Below are positions 56,588 to 57,151 of a stretch of DNA of 57,151 nucleotides, in pieces. The position numbers were made by a program, and so were the translations under genes. The notes beneath the pieces are model-generated. The model ran no database searches, was not told the DNA's origin, and saw only the letters and a list, made by a program, of their open reading frames with translations. The stretch covers positions 1 to 57,151 of the forward strand of contig JADNRV010000305.1 of the NCBI GenBank assembly GCA_015499995.1, given 5' to 3'. The stretch's first letter is position 1, and each line of letters opens with the position of its first letter. Origin of the DNA: Flammula alnicola. Taxonomy: Eukaryota > Basidiomycota > Agaricomycetes > Agaricales > Strophariaceae.

Positions 56588-57048
56588 AGATTCCGCTGAG
56601 GACATGAATTATACGGCAGCGCTTAATATCTCTTTGTTGTTATTCCTTCATGATCGCCAATGCGGTTTTTCTCCTGTTAGGATTCTTGAGTGGTCCAGTG
56701 ATGATCATCATTGCAGATGCAGTGCCAGTGGACATTGTGTATTTTAACGTGAGGTCTCATTCGCCGAGGGTAGATAGACGAATGACATTCTGAACTATGT
56801 CGAAATTACTATATTATTGCTACTATGTAAATAATATAGGAAAATGCCACCTGTCCTCATTTACTCGGGTAGAATATAAACAATAACAATAATGAGCTCG
56901 GCCAATCGCTGGTTGTTGATGATCGTGGTGAGGAATAGCGTTGTAGTAATGAGGTTTGGCAGCGAATCGCCTCAGAGAGCCGCAAAGGGTCGCAACGATC
57001 TCAAGTTCCTTCTGTAAAGATATAATATTAATAAGTATGTCCTAGGTA
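56588..57048. other. Intergenic between convergent genes
   Basis: 3' flanks of the PPxY gene (plus) and of the partial gene at the window edge (minus). No gene is recognised. Confidence 0.4.
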
Positions 57049-57151
57049 CTAAAACGGCGGCATCCGCGCCCTGAAATAAGGAATGTATCTATTAATCGCA
57101 TCCCTCGCCAATCTCGGCCAATCCTGGAATCGAGCGGTGAAGAAACACTGA
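57049..57151 (-). CDS. 3' end of a minus-strand gene running off the window
   Basis: The minus strand is open from the window edge and reads CFFTARFQDWPRLARDAINR, then YIPYFRARMPPF and TAG at 57049-57051. The basic amphipathic composition looks like a genuine C-terminus, but only 34 codons are visible and I do not recognise the family. Confidence 0.4.
   Translation of the reverse strand, partial: QCFFTARFQDWPRLARDAINRYIPYFRARMPPF

Noticed and set aside
1..57151. CRISPR array, rRNA or bacterial operon structure
   Set aside because: No regularly spaced identical repeats, no rRNA-like blocks, and the genes are spliced and monocistronic as in fungi.

Overview
This window is nuclear DNA of a filamentous basidiomycete, most likely a mushroom-forming Agaricomycete. 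The genes carry many short introns (about 45-70 nt, GTRNGT donors, CTNAC branch points). The gene families (RTA1-like proteins, DUF6699, beta-etherase-type GST, gag-like domain proteins, Plavaka and other fungal transposons, glyoxal oxidase) are typical of that group. All assignments come from reading the sequence and from knowledge of the families. No searches were run.

Layout. 1-13 kb is a transposon-dominated block. A short-chain dehydrogenase gene (1372-2701, minus) has lost its upstream region to a nested insertion. A foldback/MITE-like element (arms 2868-3017 and 11385-11509) was itself entered by an 8.2-kb Plavaka/CACTA-type transposon (3044-11250, 7-bp target duplication ACTCATG). That transposon carries a Tnp2-like transposase and a second, accessory gene. 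Two diverged copies of a ~0.67-kb sequence lie as direct repeats on either side (1-675 and 12243-12911). 13.2-14.8 kb holds a medium-chain NADP-dependent oxidoreductase. 14982-18587 is a second, structurally complete DNA transposon with 34-bp terminal inverted repeats and a 7-8-bp target duplication. It encodes a 963-aa coiled-coil/RNase-H-like transposase that I cannot place in a named family.

19-27 kb has two RTA1-like seven-transmembrane proteins, an inverted duplication of the second one's promoter, and another seven-transmembrane protein. 27-32 kb is degraded: a truncated glyoxal-oxidase pseudogene split by a 0.69-kb MITE, a MABP/VPS62-like gene with a frame break, and inverted repeats. 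32-38 kb holds mitochondrial D-lactate dehydrogenase, a gag-like domain gene, and a broken JEN1-like carboxylate permease. The pair looks like a lactate uptake/oxidation module whose transporter has died. 38-41 kb has no gene I can support.

41-57 kb is an ordinary gene-bearing region: an NHA1-type Na+/H+ antiporter, an arsenite methyltransferase fused to a Cdc25/Acr2-like rhodanese domain, a cytochrome P450, a glutathione S-transferase with a relic copy beside it, a DUF6699 protein, a small PPxY protein, and the 3' end of one more gene. Several genes (P450, GST, the oxidoreductases, the arsenic protein) fit detoxification, but nothing shows that they are co-regulated.
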